Assembly: GCA_035472475.1 (NCBI GenBank)
Contig: DATIPA010000084.1
Span: 1-16,372, forward strand
Reading direction: 5' to 3'
Length of the DNA: 16,372 bases
Source of the DNA: JAFAXD01 sp035472475
GTDB taxonomy: Bacteria; Pseudomonadota; Alphaproteobacteria; Rhizobiales; Xanthobacteraceae
The notes under the pieces: model-generated
What the model was told of the DNA's origin: nothing
The model's input: only the letters and a program-made list of their open reading frames with translations
Database searches by the model: none
Made by a program: the position numbers and the translations under genes
Shown here: piece after piece, positions 1 through 8,198 of the stretch
How positions within the stretch are numbered: the stretch's first letter is position 1
Layout: each line of letters starts with the position of its first letter

Positions 1-45
1 ATCAGTGCTTGCCCCCGCCGGATCGTCGAAACGCGTGTCGGCAGC

Positions 46-720
46 CTAGATTGCCTGGAACGGCTGCGCCTTCACCGCATTGACCAGGCCATAAAACTCG
101 ACGTTGGTCTTGTCCCAGCCCGGCAGCTTTTTCACATTGGCGAGCCAGCGCGCCACGTTCGGGTATTTCGAGAAGTCGACGCGGATGACTTCGCCGAGCG
201 TCACCAGGCCGGCGCCGAAGTAGTCCGCGATCGTTACCTGGTTGCCGCATAGATATTGCTTGTTCGGCCCGATCCAATAGTCGTTCAGGAGCTGCAGCCA
301 TTTCTTGGCGTTTTCGCCGCCCCACTCGATCGTAGCCGAATGAGCTTCGTCGCTCCGGCGCTTGTGGTGCGGAAAGAGCTGGGGATAGCAAAGCCCGTAG
401 CCCCAATCGCGATAAAAATTGCTGTTGAGCCAATCCATCACCTCGTTGACCTTGGCCCGTTGCTTCAAGTCTTTCGGGTACGCCGGCGAATTGATCTTGT
501 CGGCGAGGTATTTGAGGATCGCCGACGACTCGGTGAGGCGGAAATCACCGTCCTCGAGCACCGGCACCAACCGGTTCGGATTGATCGCACCATACGGCGG
601 CTGCAGATGCTCGCCGGTCATCACGTCGACAAGCTGTTGGTCGCAGTCGATCTTGTTGTCGGCGATGAACAGGCGAACCGGCCGGCTCGTCATCGACACC
701 GGATGCATATAGAGCTTCAT
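46..720 (-). CDS. Glutathione S-transferase family protein
   Basis: This 224-residue cytosolic protein has GST architecture. The N-terminal thioredoxin-like half (about 1-80) starts MKLYMHPVS and contains the glutathione-site elements NPNRLVPVLEDGD (cis-Pro in the VPVL stretch) and LTESSAILKYLAD, with the Glu-Ser pair that binds the gamma-glutamyl group. An all-helical C-terminal half (about 90-210) carries the family N-capping box region around VTIADYFGAG. Length fits the theta-like bacterial GSTs. Such enzymes conjugate glutathione to electrophiles or act as peroxidases or isomerases; the substrate cannot be read from sequence. It lies 26 bases downstream of the cytochrome c gene on the same strand, so co-transcription is likely. 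The ATG at 720 begins directly with the conserved beta-1 strand, which supports this start. Confidence 0.93.
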   Translation of the reverse strand: MKLYMHPVSMTSRPVRLFIADNKIDCDQQLVDVMTGEHLQPPYGAINPNRLVPVLEDGDFRLTESSAILKYLADKINSPAYPKDLKQRAKVNEVMDWLNSNFYRDWGYGLCYPQLFPHHKRRSDEAHSATIEWGGENAKKWLQLLNDYWIGPNKQYLCGNQVTIADYFGAGLVTLGEVIRVDFSKYPNVARWLANVKKLPGWDKTNVEFYGLVNAVKAQPFQAI

Positions 721-746
721 GATCGCACCTCTGCACTTTGCCTTGA

Positions 747-1274
747 TTATTTCTTGCCCTCGCCGGGCACGACCTTCATGACGAATTCGGTCGCCTTGTC
801 GTTCGGTCCGAACGGTCCCGGCACCTTGTTCTTCACCGGTGGAATGGACTTCAGGAACACCGCAATCGCGGGGGCGTCATCCTTGGTCATGTTCGCGAAC
901 GCGCGCCATGGCATAATTGGCGCGAGCTCGCGCCCATCCGGGCGCTTGCCAGTCTGAAGGGCGGTGACAACCTGTGCCACCGTCCAGTTGCCGATGCCCG
1001 TCTCGTTGTCTGGCGTGAGGTTCGGACCATGGAACACGCCAAGACCCGGAATTTCGAAGCCTACTTCCGAACCGCCAAGATAGCGTGCCAAGTCGGGCTT
1101 GCCGAAGAAATATCCCGGCGTATGGCAATCGGTGCAGCTTCCAAGCGTCACCAGGTATTTCCCACGCTCGGCCTGTGACTGCTGAGCCGAACCCGTGGTT
1201 ACAAGCCCAAACCCAAGTCCAAGTGCCGTGGCGCAGACGGCGCTAACCACTCCCAAGCCACTTACGGCCCGCAT
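747..1274 (-). CDS. Secreted mono-haem c-type cytochrome
   Basis: The product is 175 residues and has an N-terminal signal peptide (MRAVSGLG followed by an Ala/Gly/Leu-rich core, probable cleavage near GSAQQ). One haem-binding CXXCH motif (CTDCH) is visible, and Met in the LAPIMPW segment is the probable distal axial ligand. The family resembles the soluble or subunit cytochromes c that accept electrons from periplasmic alcohol, aldehyde or gluconate-type dehydrogenases. No dehydrogenase is next to it, so the partner is unknown. An in-frame TTG at 1295 would extend it, but the ATG at 1274 is preceded by GGAGAAGG at proper spacing, so I use 1274. It sits between the DUF971 gene (51 bases upstream) and the GST gene (26 bases downstream), probably in one transcript. 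Confidence 0.92.
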   Translation of the reverse strand: MRAVSGLGVVSAVCATALGLGFGLVTTGSAQQSQAERGKYLVTLGSCTDCHTPGYFFGKPDLARYLGGSEVGFEIPGLGVFHGPNLTPDNETGIGNWTVAQVVTALQTGKRPDGRELAPIMPWRAFANMTKDDAPAIAVFLKSIPPVKNKVPGPFGPNDKATEFVMKVVPGEGKK

Positions 1275-1325
1275 ATCCTTCTCCCGTGCTGGCAATTTGC
1301 TTTATCAGCTTTAGACGCTAACAGG

Positions 1326-1697
1326 TTATCGCGACAAACCTTTGGCGGCGAGCTCATCCAGATAGTCGCGCCAGTACGCTTCATGGCGCTGTCCGAGTTC
1401 GCGCAGATAGCTCCAGCTGTAAATTCCGGTCGAATGCAGATCGTCAAACACGAGGCGCACCGCATAATTTCCGATCGGCTGCACCTCGAGGATGGCGACG
1501 TTGCGCTTGCCTGCAACGGTCTTGCGTTCATCGGGCGAATGTCCCTGCACCTCGGCGCTCGGGCTCTTCACGCGCAGATATTCGGCGGCGAGTTCGAAGC
1601 TCTCGCCGCTGTCGAAGGCCACCGCCAGATGGCGACGATCCTTGCGCAATCGCAGCTCGGTCGGCCATACCTCCGCGCCGCCTGTCACCGATGCCAT
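1326..1697 (-). CDS. DUF971 domain protein (GBBH-like N-terminal domain)
   Basis: This 123-residue protein is made almost entirely of the DUF971 / gamma-butyrobetaine hydroxylase N-terminal-like fold. WPTELRLRKDRRHLAVAFDSGESFEL is followed by AEYLRVKSPSAEVQGH, then ILEVQPIGNYAVRLVFDDLHSTGIYSW and a terminal helix ending in YL(D/A) residues. In other proteins this domain is fused to 2-oxoglutarate hydroxylases or to Mrp/HCF101-type Fe-S carriers. The stand-alone form is widespread in proteobacteria, with no firmly assigned reaction known to me. It is divergent from moaA, with 130 bases between the two starts, and leads a minus-strand run into cytochrome c and GST. The start at 1697 gives the usual family length. 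Confidence 0.88.
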   Translation of the reverse strand: MASVTGGAEVWPTELRLRKDRRHLAVAFDSGESFELAAEYLRVKSPSAEVQGHSPDERKTVAGKRNVAILEVQPIGNYAVRLVFDDLHSTGIYSWSYLRELGQRHEAYWRDYLDELAAKGLSR

Positions 1698-1827
1698 GGC
1701 GCTAATCCCGCTGGAAAGGGCTGCCGCCGTCGGGCCCGGGCCGCCCTCCCATTGTAAGGGCCCATCGACTATATATAGAGCATCGCGGCGGCAACACCGC
1801 GGCTATCGCGTTCGGACGAAAGGCACC
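1698..1827. promoter_or_regulatory. Divergent promoter region between DUF971 gene and moaA
   Basis: This 130-base gap separates two divergently transcribed genes and must carry both promoters. The clearest feature is a 10-base perfect palindrome, CTATATATAG, at 1769-1778, the only strongly AT-rich spot in a GC-rich gap. Being symmetrical, it could serve as a -10 element in either direction, but I found no -35 box at standard spacing on either strand. AAAGG at about 1820-1824 is the probable ribosome-binding site for moaA. I see no structure resembling a molybdenum cofactor riboswitch. Confidence 0.35.
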
Positions 1828-2868
1828 ATGACGTTGCACAGAATGCCATTGGCGGAGAGCCCCCCGGCCCCGGCTCCCCTCATCGATCCGTTCGCCCGTG
1901 CGATCACCTATCTGCGCGTCTCGGTGACCGATCGCTGCGACTTTCGCTGTGTCTATTGCATGGCGGAGGACATGACGTTCCTGCCAAAGGCGGACATCCT
2001 GTCGCTCGAAGAGCTCGATCGCCTGTGCTCGGCGTTCATCGTCAAGGGAGTTCGCAAGCTTCGGCTGACCGGAGGCGAGCCGCTGGTGCGGCGCGGAATC
2101 ATGCATCTGGTAGCGGGGCTTGCCCGCCATCTCGAGTCCGGCGCCCTTGATGAACTGACCTTGACCACCAACGGGTCGCAGCTACCGACATATGCGCGCG
2201 ACCTCGCTGACGCCGGGGTCAAACGGATCAACGTATCGCTCGATACCCTGGATCGGGACAAATTCCGCGCCATCACCCGCTGGGGCGATCTTCACAAGGT
2301 GCTCGACGGGATCGAGGCCGCCCGCGCGGCCGGGCTCGCAATCAAGATCAACGCGGTCGCGCTCCGGGGCACCAACGAGGATGAGTTCGCCCGGCTAATG
2401 CGATGGGCGCATGGCCTTGGCATGGATCTCACCCTGATCGAGGTCATGCCGCTCGGCGACGTCGACGGCGGGCGGCTCGACCAGTACCTGCCGCTTTCGG
2501 CGGTACGGGCGCAGCTCGCCCGGGAGTTCACACTCGACGAGATCGATTACCGCACCGGCGGGCCGGCCCGCTATGTCAGGGTCAAGGAGACCGGCGGGCG
2601 GCTGGGCTTCATCACCCCGCTCACCCACAACTTCTGCGAATCCTGCAACCGCGTGCGCGTGACCTGCACCGGTACCCTATTCATGTGCCTTGGCCAGGAC
2701 GATGCCGCGGATCTTCGCGCTCCGTTGCGCGCCTCGGACAGCAATGACCGCCTGTTCGCCGCGATCGATGAAGCCATCAGCCGCAAACCCAAGGGCCACG
2801 ATTTCATCATCGACCGCCGCCACCAGAACCCGGCGGTGGCGCGCCACATGAACGTCACCGGCGGCTGA
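1828..2868 (+). CDS. moaA: GTP 3',8-cyclase MoaA
   Basis: MoaA is a radical-SAM enzyme that rearranges GTP to (8S)-3',8-cyclo-7,8-dihydroguanosine 5'-triphosphate, the first step of molybdopterin synthesis, with MoaC acting next. The 346-residue product shows every hallmark. The SAM-cluster motif is CDFRCVYC (C37, C41, C44), followed by GGEP at 82-85, NVSLDTL near 135-141, and the second [4Fe-4S] cluster motif CX2CX13C (C270, C273, C287) that binds GTP. The terminal Gly-Gly required for activation in this family is also present. The frame is open further upstream, but the ATG at 1828 follows AAAGG and gives normal family length; an ATG at 1843 is an alternative. No other moa gene is in the window. 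A nested stem-loop follows the stop. Confidence 0.97.
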   Translation: MTLHRMPLAESPPAPAPLIDPFARAITYLRVSVTDRCDFRCVYCMAEDMTFLPKADILSLEELDRLCSAFIVKGVRKLRLTGGEPLVRRGIMHLVAGLARHLESGALDELTLTTNGSQLPTYARDLADAGVKRINVSLDTLDRDKFRAITRWGDLHKVLDGIEAARAAGLAIKINAVALRGTNEDEFARLMRWAHGLGMDLTLIEVMPLGDVDGGRLDQYLPLSAVRAQLAREFTLDEIDYRTGGPARYVRVKETGGRLGFITPLTHNFCESCNRVRVTCTGTLFMCLGQDDAADLRAPLRASDSNDRLFAAIDEAISRKPKGHDFIIDRRHQNPAVARHMNVTGG

Positions 2869-2910
2869 TCCGGCCGTCGCCGGCTGTTGGCGCGGGAGCG
2901 GACCAAACCC

Positions 2911-2947
2911 GCGCCTATTCGACCAAAGTCGCACGAAAAATAGGCGC
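2911..2947 (+). terminator. Nested stem-loop downstream of moaA
   Basis: A perfect 9-base inverted repeat (GCGCCTATT at 2911-2919, AATAGGCGC at 2939-2947) encloses a smaller hairpin, CGAC-CAAA-GTCG, at 2920-2931 that stacks directly on the left arm. The right arm is followed by CTTTGACC, so the U tract is very weak. It lies 43 bases after the moaA stop and about 30 bases before a candidate promoter of the TRAP operon. A transcription terminator or an operator-like element are both possible. Confidence 0.45.
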
Positions 2948-2977
2948 TTTGACCAGGCCTTAGCTCCCAAGTTTCGA

Positions 2978-3006
2978 TTGACGCCTGCTTCGACGTTCGG
3001 CTTAAG
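2978..3006 (+). promoter_or_regulatory. Candidate sigma-70 type promoter of TRAP permease operon
   Basis: TTGACG (2978-2983) is separated by 17 bases from CTTAAG (3001-3006). The -35 match is good and the -10 match is weak. It is about 70 bases upstream of the GTG start of the small permease. A small perfect hairpin, CGCGG-AAA-CCGCG (3040-3052), would lie in the leader just before the Shine-Dalgarno sequence. Assigned by inspection only. Confidence 0.35.
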
Positions 3007-3073
3007 CTGGTGCGGCCGAAGCGGTCATCCCACGCAAAACGCGGAAACCGCGGGCACTGGCCTGGGAGGAAAC

Positions 3074-3667
3074 GTGGGCATTTTGTTACGGCTCAGCCGC
3101 GCAATCGACGCGATCAATTTTCGGATCGGCAAGGTGCTGAGCTGGCTGGTCGTCGTCGCGATCCTAGTTTCCGCCACCAACGCGACCACCCGCAAACTAT
3201 TCAATGCCTCGTCCAATGCCTGGCTCGAGCTGCAATGGGTGCTGTTCAGCGCCGTGTTTTTGCTGTGCTCACCATGGACCCTGCTCGCCAACGAGCACAT
3301 TCGCATCGACATCGTGAACTCCATGTTCCCGAAGCGCCTGCGCGACGGGATCGATGTGTTCGGCCACCTCTTCTTCCTGCTGCCGCTCACCATCGTCATG
3401 ATGGTCACGTCGCTTCCGTTCTTCCTCGACTCGTTCAACATTCGCGAACAGTCGATGAACGCCGGCGGGTTAGCGCAGTGGCCCGCCAAGGCGCTGATCT
3501 TCATTTGTTTCTTCTTGCTGTTTCTGCAAGGCATCTCGGAACTCATCAAACGAGTTGCCGTGATGCGCGGGGACATACCCGATCCTTATGGGACACCCCG
3601 TTCGGCGGCTGAGATGGAAGCCGAGCAGTTCACTGCAACGCTAAAACCCGAGTCTCACTCCAACTGA
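3074..3667 (+). CDS. TRAP transporter small permease (DctQ/TakQ type)
   Basis: This 197-residue inner-membrane protein is the small permease of a tripartite ATP-independent periplasmic transporter. Four hydrophobic segments are visible: about 18-37 (LSWLVVVAILVSA), 50-70 (LQWVLFSAVFLLCSPW), 93-115 (GHLFFLLPLTIVMMV) and 137-160 (ALIFICFFLLFLQG). Together with NEHIRIDIV in the first loop, these are typical of DctQ. I place the start at GTG 3074 because GGGAGGAAAC precedes it at good spacing and the N-terminus then fits the family. An upstream in-frame TTG would add an implausible hydrophilic extension. Its stop is 21 bases before the large permease start. The matching binding protein is on the opposite strand further right. 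Confidence 0.94.
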   Translation: MGILLRLSRAIDAINFRIGKVLSWLVVVAILVSATNATTRKLFNASSNAWLELQWVLFSAVFLLCSPWTLLANEHIRIDIVNSMFPKRLRDGIDVFGHLFFLLPLTIVMMVTSLPFFLDSFNIREQSMNAGGLAQWPAKALIFICFFLLFLQGISELIKRVAVMRGDIPDPYGTPRSAAEMEAEQFTATLKPESHSN

Positions 3668-3688
3668 TTGGACGCCGGGGCCACGGGC

Positions 3689-5350
3689 ATGCTCGCCATT
3701 CTCGCTCACAACATGGCGCCGATCATGTTCGCGGCGCTGGTGATCTTTTTGCTGCTCGGCTATCCGGTTGCGTTCTCGCTCGCGGCCAACGGCCTGATTT
3801 TTGCGGTCATTGGAATCGAGCTCGACCTGTTCCGCCCGGACTTCCTGCAGGCGTTGCCCAATCGCGTGTACGGGGTCATGAGCAATGATACCCTGTTGGC
3901 CATTCCATTTTTCACCTTCATGGGATTGATCCTCGAACGTTCGGGCATGGCGGAAGATCTGCTCGACACGATCGGCCAATTGTTTGGAACAATTCGCGGG
4001 GGCCTGGCGTACGCGGTGGTATTCGTGGGCGCGCTGCTGGCCGCGACCACCGGGGTCGTCGCCGCCTCGGTGATCTCGATGGGTCTGATCTCGCTGCCGA
4101 TCATGCTGCGCTACGGCTACGATCGGCGGCTCGCTTCGGGCGTGATCGCAGCCTCCGGAACGCTCGCGCAGATCATTCCGCCCTCGCTGGTCCTGATCGT
4201 GATGGCCGACCAACTCGGTCGCTCGGTGGGCGACATGTACGAGGGTGCCTTCATCCCCGGCCTCGCCCTGGCGGCGCTCTACGCGGTGTACGTCTTTCTG
4301 GTGACCATCTTCAACCCCAAATCGGCGCCCGGCCTGCCGCTCGAATCCGTGGGATATCGAGATGAGTCGGGCAAACGAGGACTGCTTTCGCTGCTCGTGC
4401 TCACGATCGTGAGCGGTGTCTTCGGCTGGCTGGTCATGCGCGACTCCGGCACACACGGCGCCGATTTTGTCGTGCTCACCATGTTCTTCGGTATGGTGTT
4501 CGCCTTTGCGGTGGCGCTGGTAAACTGGGCAACCGACCGAGCTTTCGGATTCCGATTTCTGTCCAAGCTCGCTCAGCAAGTCACCTTCGTGATGGTGCCC
4601 CCGCTGTTTTTGATCTTTCTGGTGCTGGGCACGATTTTCATCGGGCTTGCCACGCCGACCGAGGGCGGCGCCATGGGAGCGACCGGGGCGCTCGTCCTGG
4701 CTTTGATCAAGCGACGGCTGACCTGGGACCTCACTCGGCAAGCAACGGAAGCAACCGCCAAGCTCTCAGCATTCGTGGTGTTCATTCTGATCGGCGCGCG
4801 CGTATTTTCGCTGACGTTTTACGGCGTCGACGGTCACCGTTGGGTCGAGGGAATGCTGACGTCGCTGCCCGGCGGGCAAATCGGATTTCTAATCTTCGTC
4901 AATGCGTTCATCTTCGTGCTGGCGTTCTTTCTTGATTTCTTCGAGCTCGCCTTCATCGTGATCCCGTTGCTCGGGCCCGCCGCCGAGCATCTGGGGATCG
5001 ACCTGATCTGGTTCGGTGTCATGCTCGGCGTCAATATGCAGACCTCGTTCATGCACCCGCCGTTCGGATTCGCCCTGTTCTATTTGCGTTCAGTTGCGCC
5101 GCGCGAGAGCTATCTCGACCGCCTCACTGGAAAGAGAATGGAGCCGGTGACGACCGGTCAGATCTACTGGGGCGCGATTCCGTTTGTGATCATCCAACTG
5201 ATCGGGGTTGCGCTCGTCATCATGTTTCCGATCATGGTCACGCACTATAAGGACACCGGCCCGCAAATCGATCCATCAAAGGTCAAGATCGAAATCGAGC
5301 AGCCCGACCTGCCACCGATCGATTTTGGCCAGCCCCCAAACTTCAAGTAA
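3689..5350 (+). CDS. TRAP transporter large permease (DctM/TakM type)
   Basis: This is the large membrane subunit of the TRAP carrier, which moves substrate into the cell with the sodium or proton gradient. The 553-residue product is hydrophobic along its length. It carries typical DctM segments: LLLGYPVAFSLA near the start, LLAIPFFTFMGLILERSGMAEDLLD, SGTLAQIIPPSLVLIVMADQLG, the ATPTEGG motif (321-327) and MQTSFMHPPFGFALFYLR near 450. It is longer than the usual roughly 430 residues because of a central insert (about residues 220-290) and a charged C-terminal tail, as in the mannitol/chloroaromatic (FcbT/TakM-like) subgroup. The ATG at 3689 has only a poor Shine-Dalgarno sequence. A TTG at 3668, abutting the small permease stop, is an alternative start. 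Confidence 0.95.
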   Translation: MLAILAHNMAPIMFAALVIFLLLGYPVAFSLAANGLIFAVIGIELDLFRPDFLQALPNRVYGVMSNDTLLAIPFFTFMGLILERSGMAEDLLDTIGQLFGTIRGGLAYAVVFVGALLAATTGVVAASVISMGLISLPIMLRYGYDRRLASGVIAASGTLAQIIPPSLVLIVMADQLGRSVGDMYEGAFIPGLALAALYAVYVFLVTIFNPKSAPGLPLESVGYRDESGKRGLLSLLVLTIVSGVFGWLVMRDSGTHGADFVVLTMFFGMVFAFAVALVNWATDRAFGFRFLSKLAQQVTFVMVPPLFLIFLVLGTIFIGLATPTEGGAMGATGALVLALIKRRLTWDLTRQATEATAKLSAFVVFILIGARVFSLTFYGVDGHRWVEGMLTSLPGGQIGFLIFVNAFIFVLAFFLDFFELAFIVIPLLGPAAEHLGIDLIWFGVMLGVNMQTSFMHPPFGFALFYLRSVAPRESYLDRLTGKRMEPVTTGQIYWGAIPFVIIQLIGVALVIMFPIMVTHYKDTGPQIDPSKVKIEIEQPDLPPIDFGQPPNFK

Positions 5351-5423
5351 TACTCGGCGTTTCGTCCGCCCGCGCGGGCAGCCGATCATTCCGCGCCAAC
5401 GCGGTTTGCAGAAGCGGAGCAGT

Positions 5424-5444
5424 CCCGGAGGCCGCGCCTCCGGG
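5424..5444. terminator. Hairpin between convergent TRAP genes
   Basis: CCCGGAGGC (5424-5432) and GCCTCCGGG (5436-5444) form a perfect 9-base stem with a CGC loop, inside the 111-base gap where the large permease gene and the binding-protein gene converge. A second perfect palindrome, GCCCGCGCGGGC, is at 5368-5379. Neither has a U tract on either strand. The position suggests a bidirectional transcription stop or barrier, but the class is uncertain. Confidence 0.5.
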
Positions 5445-5461
5445 GCGTGCGATCTAGGCGA

Positions 5462-6550
<1,089 letters not shown>

Positions 6551-6680
6551 TCACTCCTCCCAGAGAGTTGATTTTGAACGGATTACTGGACCGCCCTTGG
6601 CGCTCGGATATCACGAAAGGGGGGCCGGTGGGAGCCCAAAATGCACCCCGTGGCCCTCCCCGGATCAAGTCCGTGGCAGG

Positions 6681-6724
6681 CTCTTCGAGACGCCCTCGCT
6701 ACGCTCGGGCTCCTCAGGACAAGG
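6681..6724 (-). repeat. Rhizobiales-type intergenic palindromic repeat, copy 1
   Basis: Read on the minus strand, this begins CCTTGTCCTGAGGAGC, passes through a CG-rich centre and ends GGCGTCTCGAAGAG. The pattern 'TCCTGAGGAGC - GC-rich stem - GCGTCTCGAAG' is one I recognise from many intergenic regions in Bradyrhizobium and relatives. It is an inverted, diverged copy of the element at 6778-6820. The family assignment is from memory. Confidence 0.6.
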
Positions 6725-6777
6725 ACCGAGTTTGTGACCCGCGCCGCGAAGCTTGCCTCCCGCGCAGCACACTCAGG

Positions 6778-6820
6778 CCTCATCCCGAGGAGCGCCCGAA
6801 GGGCGCGTCCCGAAGGATGG
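6778..6820 (+). repeat. Rhizobiales-type intergenic palindromic repeat, copy 2
   Basis: This copy reads CCTCATCCCGAGGAGC, then GCGCCC-GAA-GGGCGC, then GTCCCGAAGGATGG. The inner stem (6792-6797 with 6801-6806) is perfect with a GAA loop. CATCC (6781-6785) pairs with GGATG (6815-6819) to close an outer stem. It lies about 40 bases beyond the stop of the cupredoxin-peroxidase gene and could end or stabilise that transcript. Confidence 0.7.
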
Positions 6821-6860
6821 CCACTGGTAATGACGCATGCTGCGAGGGTTGCGCCGAGAC

Positions 6861-8198
6861 CTATTTGGTCACGTCGACGTAGAGTTCCATCTTCGGATGG
6901 ATGCCGCAGAACACCAGAAACGATCCGGTTGCCGGAAACGCGATCTCGACGGTTTCCCCGGGCTCCTGCGCGCCGGAATCGAACTCGAGCTTTGGATCAA
7001 ATACACGCACATTGTGGGTGCGGGAATCGTTGTTGAGGATCCACAGGTGCGAGCCTGATTTGACCTTCACGTGCGTCGGGCTGAACTGCTTCTCGCGCTG
7101 AGAGATCGTGGTGACGTCGACCGCGGCGCCGGCAGGCTGGATCGTCTCGGCCGTAATCGTCGCCGGCGGCTGCGGATCGTCGTCCGCTGCGAGCGTCGCG
7201 AGGAAGGCCTTTAGCGCGGAGCGCTCCTCGTCGGAGAGCGAGAGCCTGCGCGCCAGGTCCGGCGCCACGCTCTTGCGCTCGACCACGCCCTGCTCGTAGT
7301 GGCGCAATACGTCGTCGATGCTCGCCAACGACCCATCATGCATATAGGGCGCGGAGCGCTTGAGCTCACGCAATCCTGGCGTCTTGAACGCGTGGTCGGC
7401 GGCCGCGAGGTGCAACACCGCGCCGCGGCCGCGGTCCGCATCGGGCAAGCCGATGTCGTAGAAATTGCCGTCGGTGAAGGCGAAGCCGGTGTGGCAGTTG
7501 GCACAGCCCGCCTTGCCGGTAAACAGCCTGAACCCGTCGATTTCCTGCGGCGTCAACGCGTTGTCATCGCCCTCGACCCAGTGGTCGAAGCGGGTTGGCG
7601 GGGACACCAGTGTGCGCTCGTAGGCCGCAATCGCCCTGGCGAAGTTCTCATCACTGACCTTGGGGTCCTGCGGAAACGCCTTGGCGAATGCCCGCCGGTA
7701 ATCGGGGTCGGCGGCGAGCCGCGCGATCAGCGGTGCCTTCGGCTGTGCCATCTCGTCAGGCGATTCGATCGGACCAAAAACTTGCTGCTCGAGATTTCGG
7801 GCGCGTCCATCCCAGAACACCGGATGCGCCCATGCGAGGTTCCACAATGTCGGCGTATGGCGGCCGAGCCGCTGTCCGGATACGCCGGTGCCGCGCTCGC
7901 GACCGTCCGCGAATCCTTTCTCGCGGATGTGGCAGGTCGCGCATGCGGTGCTGCCGTCGACCGAAAGCTTCGGATCGTGAAACAGTTTTTCCCCGAGGCT
8001 GCGCTTGGCTTCGGAGAACGCATTGTCGGCCGGGAACGGAACGGCCGGTGGCCTGCGAAACGCGGCTTTGAGCGTCGCCAGATCCGGCTCGGCGTCGGAT
8101 TGGGCCGCTAATGCCGCCAGTCCACCCGCCGCCGCGCCGGCGAGAAACGCCGCGCTCAACAGCACCGGCAGCGGTCGGATCGTCATCAGCCTCGTCAC
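6861..8198 (-). CDS. Di-haem peroxidase (MauG/CcpA family) with fused C-terminal cupredoxin domain
   Basis: This 445-residue exported protein has three parts. A signal peptide or anchor occupies about 1-32. The di-haem cytochrome c peroxidase/MauG domain (about 40-340) has two CXXCH motifs, CATCH at 86-90 and CANCH at 232-236, plus APYMHDGS at about 283-290, the usual ligand loop. A plastocyanin-like domain (about 360-445) shows a full type-1 copper ligand set: H395 in RTHNV, then C431, H434 and M437 in CGIHPKM. The family reduces peroxide or performs high-valent Fe oxidations; the copper domain would be a built-in electron relay. It starts at GTG 8198, overlapping the stop of the upstream gene by four bases (GTGA), so translation is coupled. 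An ATG at 8186 is an alternative start. Confidence 0.93.
   Translation of the reverse strand: MTRLMTIRPLPVLLSAAFLAGAAAGGLAALAAQSDAEPDLATLKAAFRRPPAVPFPADNAFSEAKRSLGEKLFHDPKLSVDGSTACATCHIREKGFADGRERGTGVSGQRLGRHTPTLWNLAWAHPVFWDGRARNLEQQVFGPIESPDEMAQPKAPLIARLAADPDYRRAFAKAFPQDPKVSDENFARAIAAYERTLVSPPTRFDHWVEGDDNALTPQEIDGFRLFTGKAGCANCHTGFAFTDGNFYDIGLPDADRGRGAVLHLAAADHAFKTPGLRELKRSAPYMHDGSLASIDDVLRHYEQGVVERKSVAPDLARRLSLSDEERSALKAFLATLAADDDPQPPATITAETIQPAGAAVDVTTISQREKQFSPTHVKVKSGSHLWILNNDSRTHNVRVFDPKLEFDSGAQEPGETVEIAFPATGSFLVFCGIHPKMELYVDVTK

Larger units (their letters stand above)
6551..6860. other. 310-base intergenic region with palindromic repeats
   Basis: The gap lies between the cupredoxin-peroxidase gene and the downstream TRAP binding-protein gene, both on the minus strand. 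I see no credible gene in it. It contains two opposed copies of a repeat (listed separately) and a GATCAAGTCCG-containing GC-rich stretch near 6662. The binding-protein promoter must lie in the part nearest 6551, but I could not identify it. Confidence 0.6.

Noticed and set aside
2..433. Minus-strand open frame at the left edge
   Set aside because: It lies in another frame inside the GST gene and has an Arg-rich translation, so it is a shadow of that gene.
1698..1827. Molybdenum cofactor riboswitch upstream of moaA
   Set aside because: The gap is only 130 bases, shared with a divergent gene, and I see no set of paired helices resembling that riboswitch.
3641..4741. Long minus-strand open frame opposite the TRAP large permease
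   Set aside because: Its translation is rich in His, Arg, Gln and Glu with no domain pattern, the usual antisense mirror of a hydrophobic membrane protein in GC-rich DNA. The plus-strand permease explains the region.
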